NCBI RefSeq assembly: GCF_019599265.1 | Contig: NZ_JAHZTC010000005.1 | Span: 1-64,000 of the forward strand | Origin: Pontibacter sp. HSC-14F20 | Lineage (GTDB): Bacteria; Bacteroidota; Bacteroidia; Cytophagales; Hymenobacteraceae | DNA: 64,000 nucleotides | Direction of reading: 5' to 3' | Part shown: positions 35,840 to 44,522 of the stretch, piece after piece | Position numbering within the stretch: the stretch's first letter is position 1 | Layout: every line of letters begins with the position of its first letter | Made by a program: the position numbers and the translations under genes | Notes under the pieces: generated by a model | The model's input: only the letters and a program-made list of their open reading frames with translations | Told to the model about the DNA's origin: nothing | Database searches by the model: none

Positions 35840-37126
35840 ATGTCAGAACACGCTGAAATAATTTTAGAGGGGAAGTCCTACAAGTTCCCGGTTGTAACTG
35901 GTACCGAGAATGAAAAAGCAATCGATATAGCTGCTTTGCGTTCAGAGTCAGGCTACATCACCCTGGACTCAGGTTATAAAAATACGGGTGCCACTAAAAG
36001 TGCCATCACTTTCCTGGATGGAGAGCAAGGCATTCTACATTACAGAGGTTATCCGATTGAGCAACTGGCTGAAAAGTCAAATTTCATTGAGGTAGCCTAC
36101 CTGCTGATCTACGGTGCACTGCCAACTGCGCAGGAACTAGAGGACTTCAGTGGCAAAATTAAAATGCATACCCTTGTGAATGAGGACATGCGCAAGATTT
36201 TGGATGGCTTCCCGTCAACGGCACACCCGATGGGCATCCTTTCTGCCATGATCAGCTCCTTGACTGCTTTTTATCCGGAGTCGCTTAATCCAAACCAGTC
36301 AAAAGAGGAGATGGACCTGTCTATCATTCGTTTGATGGCCAAGATCTCCACCATAGCTGCCTGGTCTTACAAAAACTCAGTTGGGCATCCGGTAAACTAC
36401 CCTAAAAACAAGCTGGACTACTGCTCTAACTTCCTCCACATGATGTTCGCCTTCCCAACGGAAGATTACGAAATCAATCCGGTAGTAGTAGATGCCATAA
36501 ACAAACTGCTGATCCTGCACGCCGACCACGAGCAAAACTGCTCTACGTCTACCGTACGTCTGGTAGGTTCTGCTAACGCCAGCCTCTACTCTTCTGTATC
36601 TGCCGGTATTAGCGCCCTGTGGGGACCGCTGCACGGTGGTGCAAACCAGGCTGTAATTGAAATGCTTGAGCAGATCAAAGCAGATGGTGGCGACTCTAAG
36701 AAATTCATTGCGAAAGCAAAAGACAAAAACGATCCGTTCCGTCTGATGGGCTTCGGTCACCGTGTTTACAAGAACTTCGACCCACGTGCCCGCATCATCA
36801 AGAAAGCTGCTGACGAAGTACTGACTGCTCTTGGCATCAACGACCCGATCCTAACCATTGCAATGGAACTCGAAGAAGCTGCCCTGAACGATCCGTATTT
36901 CGTAGAGCGTAAGCTATACCCTAACGTAGACTTCTACTCAGGTATCATCTACCGTGCGCTTGGTATCCCAACCGACATGTTTACGGTAATGTTCGCCCTG
37001 GGCCGTCTGCCAGGCTGGATCGCACAGTGGAAAGAAATGCGCGAGCAGAAAGAGCCGATCGGCCGTCCGCGTCAGATCTACACTGGTGAAACAGAGCGTA
37101 ACTATGTGGATATCGAGAATAGATAA
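35840..37126 (+). CDS. gltA: Citrate synthase
   Basis: The 428-residue enzyme condenses acetyl-CoA with oxaloacetate to citrate at the entry of the TCA cycle. Hallmarks: GPLHGGANQAVIEMLEQI and MGFGHRVYKNFDPRA, with the two catalytic histidines, and RLPGWIAQWKEM near the C-terminus. The length is that of a type II hexameric bacterial enzyme. The gene is isolated, with an upstream AT-rich segment that may hold the promoter (TAATTTCG near 35806 is only a partial -7 match) and a strong terminator after it. Confidence 0.96.
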   Translation: MSEHAEIILEGKSYKFPVVTGTENEKAIDIAALRSESGYITLDSGYKNTGATKSAITFLDGEQGILHYRGYPIEQLAEKSNFIEVAYLLIYGALPTAQELEDFSGKIKMHTLVNEDMRKILDGFPSTAHPMGILSAMISSLTAFYPESLNPNQSKEEMDLSIIRLMAKISTIAAWSYKNSVGHPVNYPKNKLDYCSNFLHMMFAFPTEDYEINPVVVDAINKLLILHADHEQNCSTSTVRLVGSANASLYSSVSAGISALWGPLHGGANQAVIEMLEQIKADGGDSKKFIAKAKDKNDPFRLMGFGHRVYKNFDPRARIIKKAADEVLTALGINDPILTIAMELEEAALNDPYFVERKLYPNVDFYSGIIYRALGIPTDMFTVMFALGRLPGWIAQWKEMREQKEPIGRPRQIYTGETERNYVDIENR

Positions 37127-37148
37127 TATTGTAATGCTATTTAAGGGA

Positions 37149-37184
37149 ACGGCCCGTTGTTTTAGAGCAGCGGGCCGTTTTGTT
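37149..37184 (+). terminator. Rho-independent terminator after gltA
   Basis: The 8-bp GC-rich stem ACGGCCCG (37149-37156) pairs with CGGGCCGT (37171-37178) with a 14-nt loop and an interrupted T-run. It lies 22 bp after the gltA stop. Confidence 0.8.
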
Positions 37185-37285
37185 TTACTGCTTTTGTAGG
37201 TATAGCGGAAATGTGGTAATGCCTTGGCCAAGTTTTCAACTGGCGTAGTAACTGATTATCAATACCTTAACTTATTTACTTTCAT

Positions 37286-37550
37286 AGCTTCGCCTGTGCG
37301 GCGGGCCCTACTTTTTGTCTTGATAAAAAAATCGAGGGCCCCTACCCCCACTCGCTGAACGCTCTTGACAGGGGGACCCCTTCACCCCCAACAGTGGAGT
37401 GTCGTAATGGTGCACCTGGTTAAGGCTCTTTGTTTCATCGCTTCCGGGGCAAGTTAGTCTTGCTATGATTCCCAGAGATATTTGCTATGATGCTGTAACT
37501 GGAGAATTGTTAGTAGCAAAAACTCCCCCTTTGAAGGGGACAGGGGTATA
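37286..37550 (-). repeat. Dispersed intergenic repeat, copy D (inverted)
   Basis: This is the same element as copies A-C in the opposite orientation: GCTTCGCCTGTGCGGCGGGC, CTACCCCCACTCGCTGAACG, GGGGGACCCCTTCACCCCC and GGTGCACCTGG. The 5' block ends in a CCCCCTTTGAAGGGG hairpin-like run. The spacer to the next gene holds nothing else recognised. Confidence 0.8.
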
Positions 37551-37658
37551 TAAAACCCACTTGAGATAGGATAAAGGTGTATTAAATTAGCTGAAGAAGT
37601 AAGAATATGCAAACTACGAAACTATACCTGATCAGTGGTAGTGATACAAGCTCCTCTC

Positions 37659-39584
37659 CTACAGCACCCGCATTTCGATGCGGCGGTTTTGACTGCGGTT
37701 TTCGTCTGAAGTGTTTGGTTTAACCGGGCGGTTCTCGCCGTGACCTACGGAGGTGATACGTTCCTTCGGTACTTTGTTGCTGCGCAGGTAGTCGGCTACG
37801 GAACGGGCGCGTCGCTCAGAGAGTACTTTGTTATCAGCATCGGAACCAATGTCATCGGTGTGGCCTGATATTTCGATCTTAATAGAAGGATTTTGCTGCA
37901 TGAAAGTGATGAGCTTATCGAGCTCTGTTTTTGACTCACGCTCCAGCTTGTATTGTCCAGTGTCGAAGAACAGGTTGTTGAGCACTATGGCTGCGCCGGA
38001 TTTGATCGGCTTCAGGTATACGTCGAGCACTACCGGGTCTAGTGACTTGTGTGAGGTATAGTCAAAGCTCAAGCTGTTCATCAGGAAACCAGGTGCTGAT
38101 ACGTAGAGACCATACTGTCGCCCTTCAGATAACACAATGGTATACTCTCCTGATACTTTGTCGGAGTTTACCTGCTGCACCAACGAGTCGGCGCTTACAT
38201 CGTATAGCTGCACCACCGCAGCAATAGGCTTCTTGGTATCAGCATGGTAAACGCGACCCTGGGCGTAAGTGCTTTTCACTTTGCTGCGCCAGTTTTCAGG
38301 CACGTCCAGTTCGTAGAGTTGTATGGTAGAGGCGCCGGCTTCGGTCATTTCCTGGCGGGAGTAATAGCCTTTTTTGTTATCGGCAGTAATGAATAGCGAA
38401 CCTTCGTCGGCGTGTGTGTTCAATGGGTAGCCCATGTTCTCGGGCGTACTCCACTTACTTCTGTTGTCCTGCGTGGTCATAAACACGTCGAGGCCACCCA
38501 TACCTAAGTGCCCGTCGCTCACAAAGTAAAGTGTGCTCCCACTCACGTGGATGAAAGGGGCCATGTCACGGCCTTTAGAATTCACAGTTTCGCCCATATT
38601 CTCGGGCTTTTGCCACGACCCGTCTTCATTTAACCGTGTTACCCAAATATCTTCTTTGCCAATACCTCCCGGCCTGGTAGATGTGAAGTATAAGGTGCGC
38701 CCGTCAGCAGACAGGCTGGGCTGTGAGTCCCAGGCTTTGGAGTTTACGATGGTGCCCATGTTCTTGGGTTTGCTCCACTCGTCACCGCTCCTGAAAGAGA
38801 TGTAAAGATCACAGTCGCCCTGGCTGTCGGAACGGTTGCAGGAAGTGAACACAATAGTTTTGCCGTCACCGGAAATAGTAGCGGCTCCTTCGTTGGCGGT
38901 CGTGTTGATGGAAGGTGATATAGAAGTCGGCGGGCTCCATTGGTTATCGCGGTACTGACTCACAAATATGTTCTCGTCTTGGTCAGGGCGATGGCCGGCA
39001 CGTGCTGTAAAGATTAGGTGACGCTGGTCGGCAGTGGTGGAAGGAAAGTACTGCAGCTCGAAGCGATTGACGTTTTCGGGAAGTCTGACCGGATTAAAAC
39101 TCACCGGTTTCTTCATCGCTTCCGCAGCAAAATCAGCGGACTGAATCTGCTGACGGGCGAAGTCTGTCATGCGGCCATTTCGAGGCTTGCCACGCAGGAA
39201 AAACTCGAAGTTTTTGCGGGCGTTCTCGTAATCGCCCCGCTCAAAGTACAGGTCGGCCAGGTCGAAGTAGCTGTTCATCAAACCAGCATGAAAGGGTTTG
39301 AGGGCCAAGCCTTTCTGCAGGTTTTCAAATACCTCCGGTTTATTGCCCATGGCCCGGTGCAGGTGCGCTATTTTGAGGTAGGCGTCGGCATACTTTGGAT
39401 CGCGCTCTATCGCCTCGTCGAGGTAAGTGAGTGCCTTGTTAAAGTCGCGGGCCTGTGCGGCTTCTTCAGCTTTGTAGTAGAGTGTAACTGCTTTTCTGGA
39501 ATTGGAGGCTGGTCGAACCTGTGCCAGGCAAGTGGTCGCTATACTTAGGGTGATCAGAGTCAGAAGAAGCAGTGGCTTAAGCAT
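37659..39584 (-). CDS. PorE-like OmpA-family protein (TPR, PD40, CRD, OmpA)
   Basis: The ATG at 39584 is chosen because the longer frame overlaps queE and this one starts with a signal peptide (MLKPLLLLTLITLSIATTCL). The roughly 641-residue protein has four parts: TPR (about 35-135; YADAYLKIAHLHRAMGN), a PD40 beta-propeller (about 190-440; DSQPSLSADGRTLYFTSTRP), a carboxypeptidase-regulatory domain (about 465-535) and a C-terminal OmpA peptidoglycan-binding domain (LSERRARSVADYL, SVGHGENRP). This is the order of PorE, which links the type IX secretion machine to peptidoglycan, though several paralogues exist per genome. The start lies 5 bp after the queE stop, indicating an operon. Confidence 0.87.
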   Translation of the reverse strand: MLKPLLLLTLITLSIATTCLAQVRPASNSRKAVTLYYKAEEAAQARDFNKALTYLDEAIERDPKYADAYLKIAHLHRAMGNKPEVFENLQKGLALKPFHAGLMNSYFDLADLYFERGDYENARKNFEFFLRGKPRNGRMTDFARQQIQSADFAAEAMKKPVSFNPVRLPENVNRFELQYFPSTTADQRHLIFTARAGHRPDQDENIFVSQYRDNQWSPPTSISPSINTTANEGAATISGDGKTIVFTSCNRSDSQGDCDLYISFRSGDEWSKPKNMGTIVNSKAWDSQPSLSADGRTLYFTSTRPGGIGKEDIWVTRLNEDGSWQKPENMGETVNSKGRDMAPFIHVSGSTLYFVSDGHLGMGGLDVFMTTQDNRSKWSTPENMGYPLNTHADEGSLFITADNKKGYYSRQEMTEAGASTIQLYELDVPENWRSKVKSTYAQGRVYHADTKKPIAAVVQLYDVSADSLVQQVNSDKVSGEYTIVLSEGRQYGLYVSAPGFLMNSLSFDYTSHKSLDPVVLDVYLKPIKSGAAIVLNNLFFDTGQYKLERESKTELDKLITFMQQNPSIKIEISGHTDDIGSDADNKVLSERRARSVADYLRSNKVPKERITSVGHGENRPVKPNTSDENRSQNRRIEMRVL

Positions 39585-39589
39585 AGCTT

Positions 39590-40243
39590 TTACGGAATAT
39601 CCATGTACTTGTGTGTCTGCAAGGACACACGCCATTGGGGGTTGTTTTTAACGTATTCGACAATAAGTGGCATCAATTGCCCGGCTTTGCTCCACTCCGG
39701 CTGCAGGTATAGCTTACAGTCAGCTCCCACTTTTGCCGCATGCGCTTCTGCCCACGCAAAATCCGATTTGTTAAATATAATGACTTTTAGCTCATCTGCA
39801 AAAGGATAGACTGAAGCATCTGGTGCCTTGAACTTCTTTGGAGACAAACACACCCAATCCCAGTGACCGCTCAAAGGATAAGCCCCGGAGGTTTCGATCA
39901 TGGTGCGTATACCTGCCTCCTGCAATCCGGCTGTCAGCGGGTTGAGGTTGTAGAGCAAAGGTTCGCCACCTGTCACTACGACAGTTTTGCCGGGAAAGGT
40001 TGTGGCCGTATTAACAATTTCATATATAGGCGTGAGCGGATGCTGTTCAGCGTCCCAACTCTCTTTTACGTCGCACCAGTGGCAGCCCACATCGCAGCCG
40101 CCAAGCCTGATAAAATAAGCCGCTGTGCCGGTGTTACCACCCTCTCCCTGAATGGTATAAAATGCCTCCATCAACGGAAGTTCGCTGCCATCTTTAGGCA
40201 CTGTATGAATCGAGGCGGTTTTGTATGCTTTTGTCGTTTCCAA
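39590..40243 (-). CDS. queE: 7-carboxy-7-deazaguanine synthase
   Basis: The 217-residue radical SAM enzyme makes CDG, the ring-contraction step of queuosine/7-deazapurine biosynthesis. The radical SAM cluster motif CDVGCHWCDV (C-x3-C-x2-C) is present, with FYTIQGEGGNTGTAAYFIRL and VVVTGGEPLLY. Family members are short and dimeric. It heads a two-gene leftward operon with the PorE-like gene 5 bp downstream. No other queuosine gene (queC, queD, queF) lies in the window. I saw no preQ1 riboswitch-like motif upstream. Confidence 0.94.
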   Translation of the reverse strand: METTKAYKTASIHTVPKDGSELPLMEAFYTIQGEGGNTGTAAYFIRLGGCDVGCHWCDVKESWDAEQHPLTPIYEIVNTATTFPGKTVVVTGGEPLLYNLNPLTAGLQEAGIRTMIETSGAYPLSGHWDWVCLSPKKFKAPDASVYPFADELKVIIFNKSDFAWAEAHAAKVGADCKLYLQPEWSKAGQLMPLIVEYVKNNPQWRVSLQTHKYMDIP

Positions 40244-40557
40244 TTCTGTATTCCATCGGCTATACCTATAAGCACAGGTAAAGACCTTAATTAAATAATA
40301 GTTCGGCTATACCTGTACAAGGTATAAATCTCAGCCAACTTGCAAAGTTAGTTAAAAAAGCAACAAGGTATACAGGGCGTTCCGTTCCGGAACAGGGATT
40401 AGAGCATTAAAACAAGGTACATTCCTGCAAATTTACAGCATTGCGCAAACGACACAATCAAGCGGATTGGTAAACCTTGCTCAGGATATACCTAGAGCAA
40501 TCGATCTGAAATGTATACATCAAAAAGAGGGGCAGCAAGAAATAGGGTAAAAACAGA

Positions 40558-40601
40558 AATGGGTAGGGAAATGCCGAGGCCTCGGCATTTCCCTACCCAT
40601 T
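40558..40601 (-). terminator. 44-bp perfect palindrome after folD
   Basis: Positions 40558-40601 are a perfect palindrome of 44 bp with no central spacer (arms of 22, centre GAGGCCTC). It starts 27 bp beyond the folD stop, and reading leftward the following bases are T-rich (ATTTCTGTTTTT), so it can act as a folD terminator. Its perfect symmetry is unusual for a terminator and a protein-binding role is equally possible. Confidence 0.6.
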
Positions 40602-40627
40602 ATAATAATTCAAGCTCTGACTCCGGA

Positions 40628-41509
40628 CTACGCGTATACCTCTTTCCTGGCGGCTCGCAGTGTATTTTTCAGCAACATGGCAATAGTGAGCGGACCAACC
40701 CCGCCTGGGACCGGCGTGATGTAGCTGCACTTAGGTGCCACGTTGTCAAAATCCACGTCGCCACGCAATCTGTAACCTGACTTGCGAGATGCGTCTGGTA
40801 CGCGGGTTGTGCCAACGTCAATTACCACAGCACCTTCTTTTACCATGTCGGCAGTTATCAAGCCGGGCAAACCAACTGCTGCAATGATGATATCGGCCTG
40901 GCGGGTATGGTAGCCCAGATCGAAGGTGTTGCGGTGGCAAAGGGTAACTGTAGCGTTGCCCGGGTATGCCGCTTTGGCCATCAGGATGCTCATAGGAGAG
41001 CCCACAATGTTGCTCCTTCCGATCACTACACAGTGTTTGCCATTTGTTTCAATGCCGTAACGCTCAATGAGCTGCAGGATTCCGTAAGGAGTAGCTGGCA
41101 GAAAAGAGGTCAGACCGGCTACCATGCGACCTACGTTCGCCGGGTGGAAACCATCCACATCTTTCTTAGGATCTACCGCCTCCAGCACTTTCTGGGTGTT
41201 AATGTGCCTGGGCAGCGGCAACTGCACGATAAAGCCATCCACCTCTTCACTCTCGTTGAGTTCCAGTATCTTGCTGAGCAGTTCTTGTTCGGTCACATCG
41301 TCTTCGTAGCGTACCAGCGTAGAGCCAAAACCCACACGATCGCAGGCCAGTACTTTGTTGTTCACGTACGTGACAGAACCCCCGTCATTGCCTACCAGTA
41401 TCGCCGCAAGGTGCGGCACCTTGCCTCCATTGGCTTTAATTTCGGCAACTTCAGCAGCAATCTCTTGCTGAATGGCTTCAGATGTTTTTTTACCGTCGAG
41501 CAGAATCAT
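40628..41509 (-). CDS. folD: Bifunctional methylenetetrahydrofolate dehydrogenase/cyclohydrolase
   Basis: The 293-residue cytoplasmic enzyme converts 5,10-methylene-THF to 10-formyl-THF via the methenyl intermediate. FolD signatures: [16 protein letters not shown] with the catalytic Lys of the YxxxK motif, [32 protein letters not shown] and [17 protein letters not shown] for NADP binding. The C-terminus [15 protein letters not shown] is also conserved. The gene is monocistronic by spacing: a palindromic terminator follows and about 180 bp separate it from lepA upstream. Confidence 0.97.
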   Translation of the reverse strand: MILLDGKKTSEAIQQEIAAEVAEIKANGGKVPHLAAILVGNDGGSVTYVNNKVLACDRVGFGSTLVRYEDDVTEQELLSKILELNESEEVDGFIVQLPLPRHINTQKVLEAVDPKKDVDGFHPANVGRMVAGLTSFLPATPYGILQLIERYGIETNGKHCVVIGRSNIVGSPMSILMAKAAYPGNATVTLCHRNTFDLGYHTRQADIIIAAVGLPGLITADMVKEGAVVIDVGTTRVPDASRKSGYRLRGDVDFDNVAPKCSYITPVPGGVGPLTIAMLLKNTLRAARKEVYA

Positions 41510-41645
41510 GTTTATAGTTAAAAGTTATGAATTAAGCGTTCTGAGTTTTTTGAGAGGAAATTTGACTAAAGACAAAAAATCAATTTGTCATCATGAAGTC
41601 TTTTTGTTCTTTTCAATATGTATTTGGACTAAGCATTTTAAGCGA

Positions 41646-41679
41646 CAAGCCCCGGCGCGGGGAGGCACGTCGGGGCTTG
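41646..41679 (-). terminator. Hairpin downstream of lepA
   Basis: An 8-bp G+C-rich stem (CAAGCCCCG at 41646-41654 with CGGGGCTTG at 41671-41679) encloses 16 nt. Read leftward it is followed by only a few T residues, so it is a plausible but weak terminator for lepA. Confidence 0.5.
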
Positions 41680-41685
41680 CTAATG

Positions 41686-43470
41686 TTAGTCGAGTTTAAG
41701 CACAGCTAAGAAGGCTTCTTGCGGAATTTCCACGTTGCCTACCTGGCGCATGCGCTTCTTACCTTTTTTCTGTTTTTCGAGGAGCTTGCGTTTACGCGAA
41801 ATGTCACCGCCGTAGCACTTGGCCAATACGTTTTTGCGCAGGGCCTTCACTGTTTCGCGGGCGATGATCTTCTGTCCGATTGCTGCCTGAATGGCAATCT
41901 CAAACATCTGGCGTGGTAGCAGCTCACGCAGCTTTTCGCACAGGCGCTTGCCCCAGTCGTAGGCTTTGTCGCGGTGCACGATAGCACTCAGCGCATCCAC
42001 TTTCTCGCCGTTCAGCATCACGTCCAGCTTCACCATGTTCGACTGGCGGAAACCGATCAGCTCGTAGTCAAGCGAGGCGTAACCTCTGGAAATGGTCTTC
42101 AGTTTATCAAAAAAGTCGAATACGATCTCTGCAAGCGGCATCTCAAAAGAAAGCTCCACGCGGTCGCTGGTCAGGTATGTCTGGTTTTTAAGGATACCGC
42201 GCTTGTCCATACAAAGCGAAATGATCGGGCCCACGTACTCTGCCTTTGAGATGATCTGCGCCTTGATAAAAGGCTCCTCGATGTGGTCGATGTAATTGGG
42301 TTCCGGCATTTCGGAAGGCGCATTTACCTTCACCATGTCGTTTTTGGTAGTATAGGCATGGAACTGTACCGACGGCACGGTTGTGATCACCGTCATGTCA
42401 AATTCACGCTCCAGACGCTCCTGCACGATCTCCATGTGCAGCATTCCCAGGAAGCCGCAACGGAAACCGAAGCCAAGTGCTGCTGACGTTTCAGGCTCCC
42501 ATACCAGCGAGGCATCGTTCAACTGCAGCTTCTCCATGGAAGCGCGCAGCTCTTCGTACTCGCTTGTTTCTACCGGGTATATACCGGCAAATACCATTGG
42601 CTTCACGTCTTCGAAACCCTGTATACCTGCAGCAGGACGGTCGACATGTGTAATGGTATCGCCTACTTTTACTTCTTTGGCGTTCTTTATACCGGAAATC
42701 AGGTAGCCCACATTACCGGCAGCCATCTCCTGGCGTGGTTCCTGGTTCAGTTTCAGTACCCCGATCTCGTCTGCTTCGTAGGTTTTGCCGGTGTTGATGA
42801 ACTTTACCTTCTCCCCTTTCCTGAGTGTACCATTATAAATCCGGAAATAGACCTCAATGCCTCTGTAAGAGTTAAACACCGAGTCGAAAATCAAAGCCTG
42901 TAGCGGAGCGGCAGGATCGCCTTTGGGAGCAGGTATACGCTCGCAAATGGCGCTCAGAATATCTTCTATACCTATACCTGACTTTCCGGAGGCATGGATA
43001 ATATCTTCTTTATCACAGCCGATCAGATCGATGATCTGGTCACTTACCTCTTCGGGCATGGCGTGCGGCAGGTCAATCTTGTTCAATACCGGGATAATCT
43101 CCAGGTCAGAGCCAATAGCCAGGTATAGGTTCGAAATAGTCTGGGCCTCTATACCTTGCGAAGAGTCAACGATGAGCAGCGCACCCTCGCAGGCGGCGAT
43201 GGAACGGGATACTTCATAAGAGAAGTCGACGTGGCCTGGCGTATCGATCAGGTTCAGTACGTAATCCTCTCCTTTATAATGGTAATTCATCTGGATAGCG
43301 TGGCTCTTGATGGTAATGCCGCGCTCACGCTCCAGATCCATGTTGTCGAGCAGCTGGTTTTGCATTTCACGCTCAGCCACTGTAGACGTAAACTCCAGCA
43401 GGCGATCGGCCAGGGTGCTTTTACCGTGGTCGATGTGGGCGATGATGCAGAAATTGCGAATGTTCTTCAT
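41686..43470 (-). CDS. lepA: Elongation factor 4 (LepA)
   Basis: The 594-residue translational GTPase has G1 [11 protein letters not shown]2 RGITIKSH, G3 DTPGHVDF and G4 NKIDLP, followed by EF-G-like domains and the LepA-specific C-terminal domain ([40 protein letters not shown]). LepA acts on stalled ribosomes and initiation. The start [18 protein letters not shown] is standard. It has its own transcriptional unit, leftward, between folD and the PAS-LuxR gene. CTATACCT octamers fall inside it (42966, 42972, 43120, 43149), a sign it is native. Confidence 0.98.
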   Translation of the reverse strand: MKNIRNFCIIAHIDHGKSTLADRLLEFTSTVAEREMQNQLLDNMDLERERGITIKSHAIQMNYHYKGEDYVLNLIDTPGHVDFSYEVSRSIAACEGALLIVDSSQGIEAQTISNLYLAIGSDLEIIPVLNKIDLPHAMPEEVSDQIIDLIGCDKEDIIHASGKSGIGIEDILSAICERIPAPKGDPAAPLQALIFDSVFNSYRGIEVYFRIYNGTLRKGEKVKFINTGKTYEADEIGVLKLNQEPRQEMAAGNVGYLISGIKNAKEVKVGDTITHVDRPAAGIQGFEDVKPMVFAGIYPVETSEYEELRASMEKLQLNDASLVWEPETSAALGFGFRCGFLGMLHMEIVQERLEREFDMTVITTVPSVQFHAYTTKNDMVKVNAPSEMPEPNYIDHIEEPFIKAQIISKAEYVGPIISLCMDKRGILKNQTYLTSDRVELSFEMPLAEIVFDFFDKLKTISRGYASLDYELIGFRQSNMVKLDVMLNGEKVDALSAIVHRDKAYDWGKRLCEKLRELLPRQMFEIAIQAAIGQKIIARETVKALRKNVLAKCYGGDISRKRKLLEKQKKGKKRMRQVGNVEIPQEAFLAVLKLD

Positions 43471-43658
43471 AAATAGTTATTACGAAAAACAAAGTTAAGA
43501 AGAAAGTGGGTTTGTTGCTGTATTCCGGCTTAAATCATTTTTTGTTTGCCCCTTTTGCCTTATCAGTTCGACTAATTTAGACAGGCATACTGTTGAGTTT
43601 CCCGTGTAGTTCTTATACCTTTAAAATCCATTTAGCTAAAACGCACAACCCCTGCATT

Positions 43659-44360
43659 ATGCCCGACCCGTCCTGCGATGCCGATAAGTTTGCCGACATG
43701 GACCGTGAGATCCAAAATCTGCGCGCGAAATGTGAGTTCCTGGAAAAAGTCATCCACGAGGTGCCGGCCAACGTCTACGTCTCCAATCTTGACCAGGGCC
43801 TGGTCTGGTGCAATAGAACCAACGAAGAAACCCTCGGCTATACCTTGTCAGAGATTCTGGAGATGGGCGGTATGGCCTATTTGCAGGCTATCGTTCATCC
43901 GGAGGACCAGCACATACCTGAAGACAGCATCAACCATTACCAGCAATTTAACGGGGCTGAGTACGGAGGCTTGTTCCGGGCCAGACACAAGCACGAAAGT
44001 CAGTACAAATGGTTCCTGGGCTGGGCCAAAGCATTCAGTAAAAACCAGCAGGGTGAGGTAAAAGAGGTGATTTGTGTGGATGTGGACATGAGTCCCCACA
44101 TGAATACTGAGAAACAGCTGATACAGGCGCTCAAAGAAAATCTGAAGCAAAAGAACAGGCTCCTTCTGAAAAGTCTGCGTAAACGCGAAATTGAAATACT
44201 GGAATTGATCTGCCAGGGCTGCAGCACCAAGGAAATAGCCAAGCGCCTCTACATCAGCCCCAACACTGTAAGCACACACCGCAAAAGCATTCAGCGCAAG
44301 CTGGGCACCAACAACGTGGCCGACCTGGTATCGCTTGGCAAAGAAGCAGGTATAGGGTAA
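43659..44360 (+). CDS. PAS-domain LuxR-type transcriptional regulator
   Basis: Start 43659 (MPDPSCDADKFADMD) is chosen as the first plausible ATG; the frame is open further upstream but reads through non-coding sequence. The protein has about 233 residues. The N-terminal part has a coiled segment then a PAS-type sensor (VPANVYVSNLDQGLVWCNRT, LGYTLSEILEMGGMAYLQAI). The C-terminal part (about 175-230) is a LuxR/GerE helix-turn-helix (KREIEILELICQGCSTKEIA, LYISPNTVSTHRKSIQRKL). This is a one-component, DNA-binding sensor; the ligand or signal is unknown. It is divergent from lepA, with about 190 bp between starts. Confidence 0.88.
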   Translation: MPDPSCDADKFADMDREIQNLRAKCEFLEKVIHEVPANVYVSNLDQGLVWCNRTNEETLGYTLSEILEMGGMAYLQAIVHPEDQHIPEDSINHYQQFNGAEYGGLFRARHKHESQYKWFLGWAKAFSKNQQGEVKEVICVDVDMSPHMNTEKQLIQALKENLKQKNRLLLKSLRKREIEILELICQGCSTKEIAKRLYISPNTVSTHRKSIQRKLGTNNVADLVSLGKEAGIG

Positions 44361-44522
44361 GGCAATTGTTTTATTTGCAGTACAAGTACAGCCTGATGCC
44401 AGACCGCTTCGGGCTATTTTTTTGCAGGTATATCACGTAAAGCAAGGTATAGCCTGCGCTGTCAATCCTGCGCAAAAATGACTATATTCGCATCATATTT
44501 GAAAAATCCTTGTTAGTAAATT

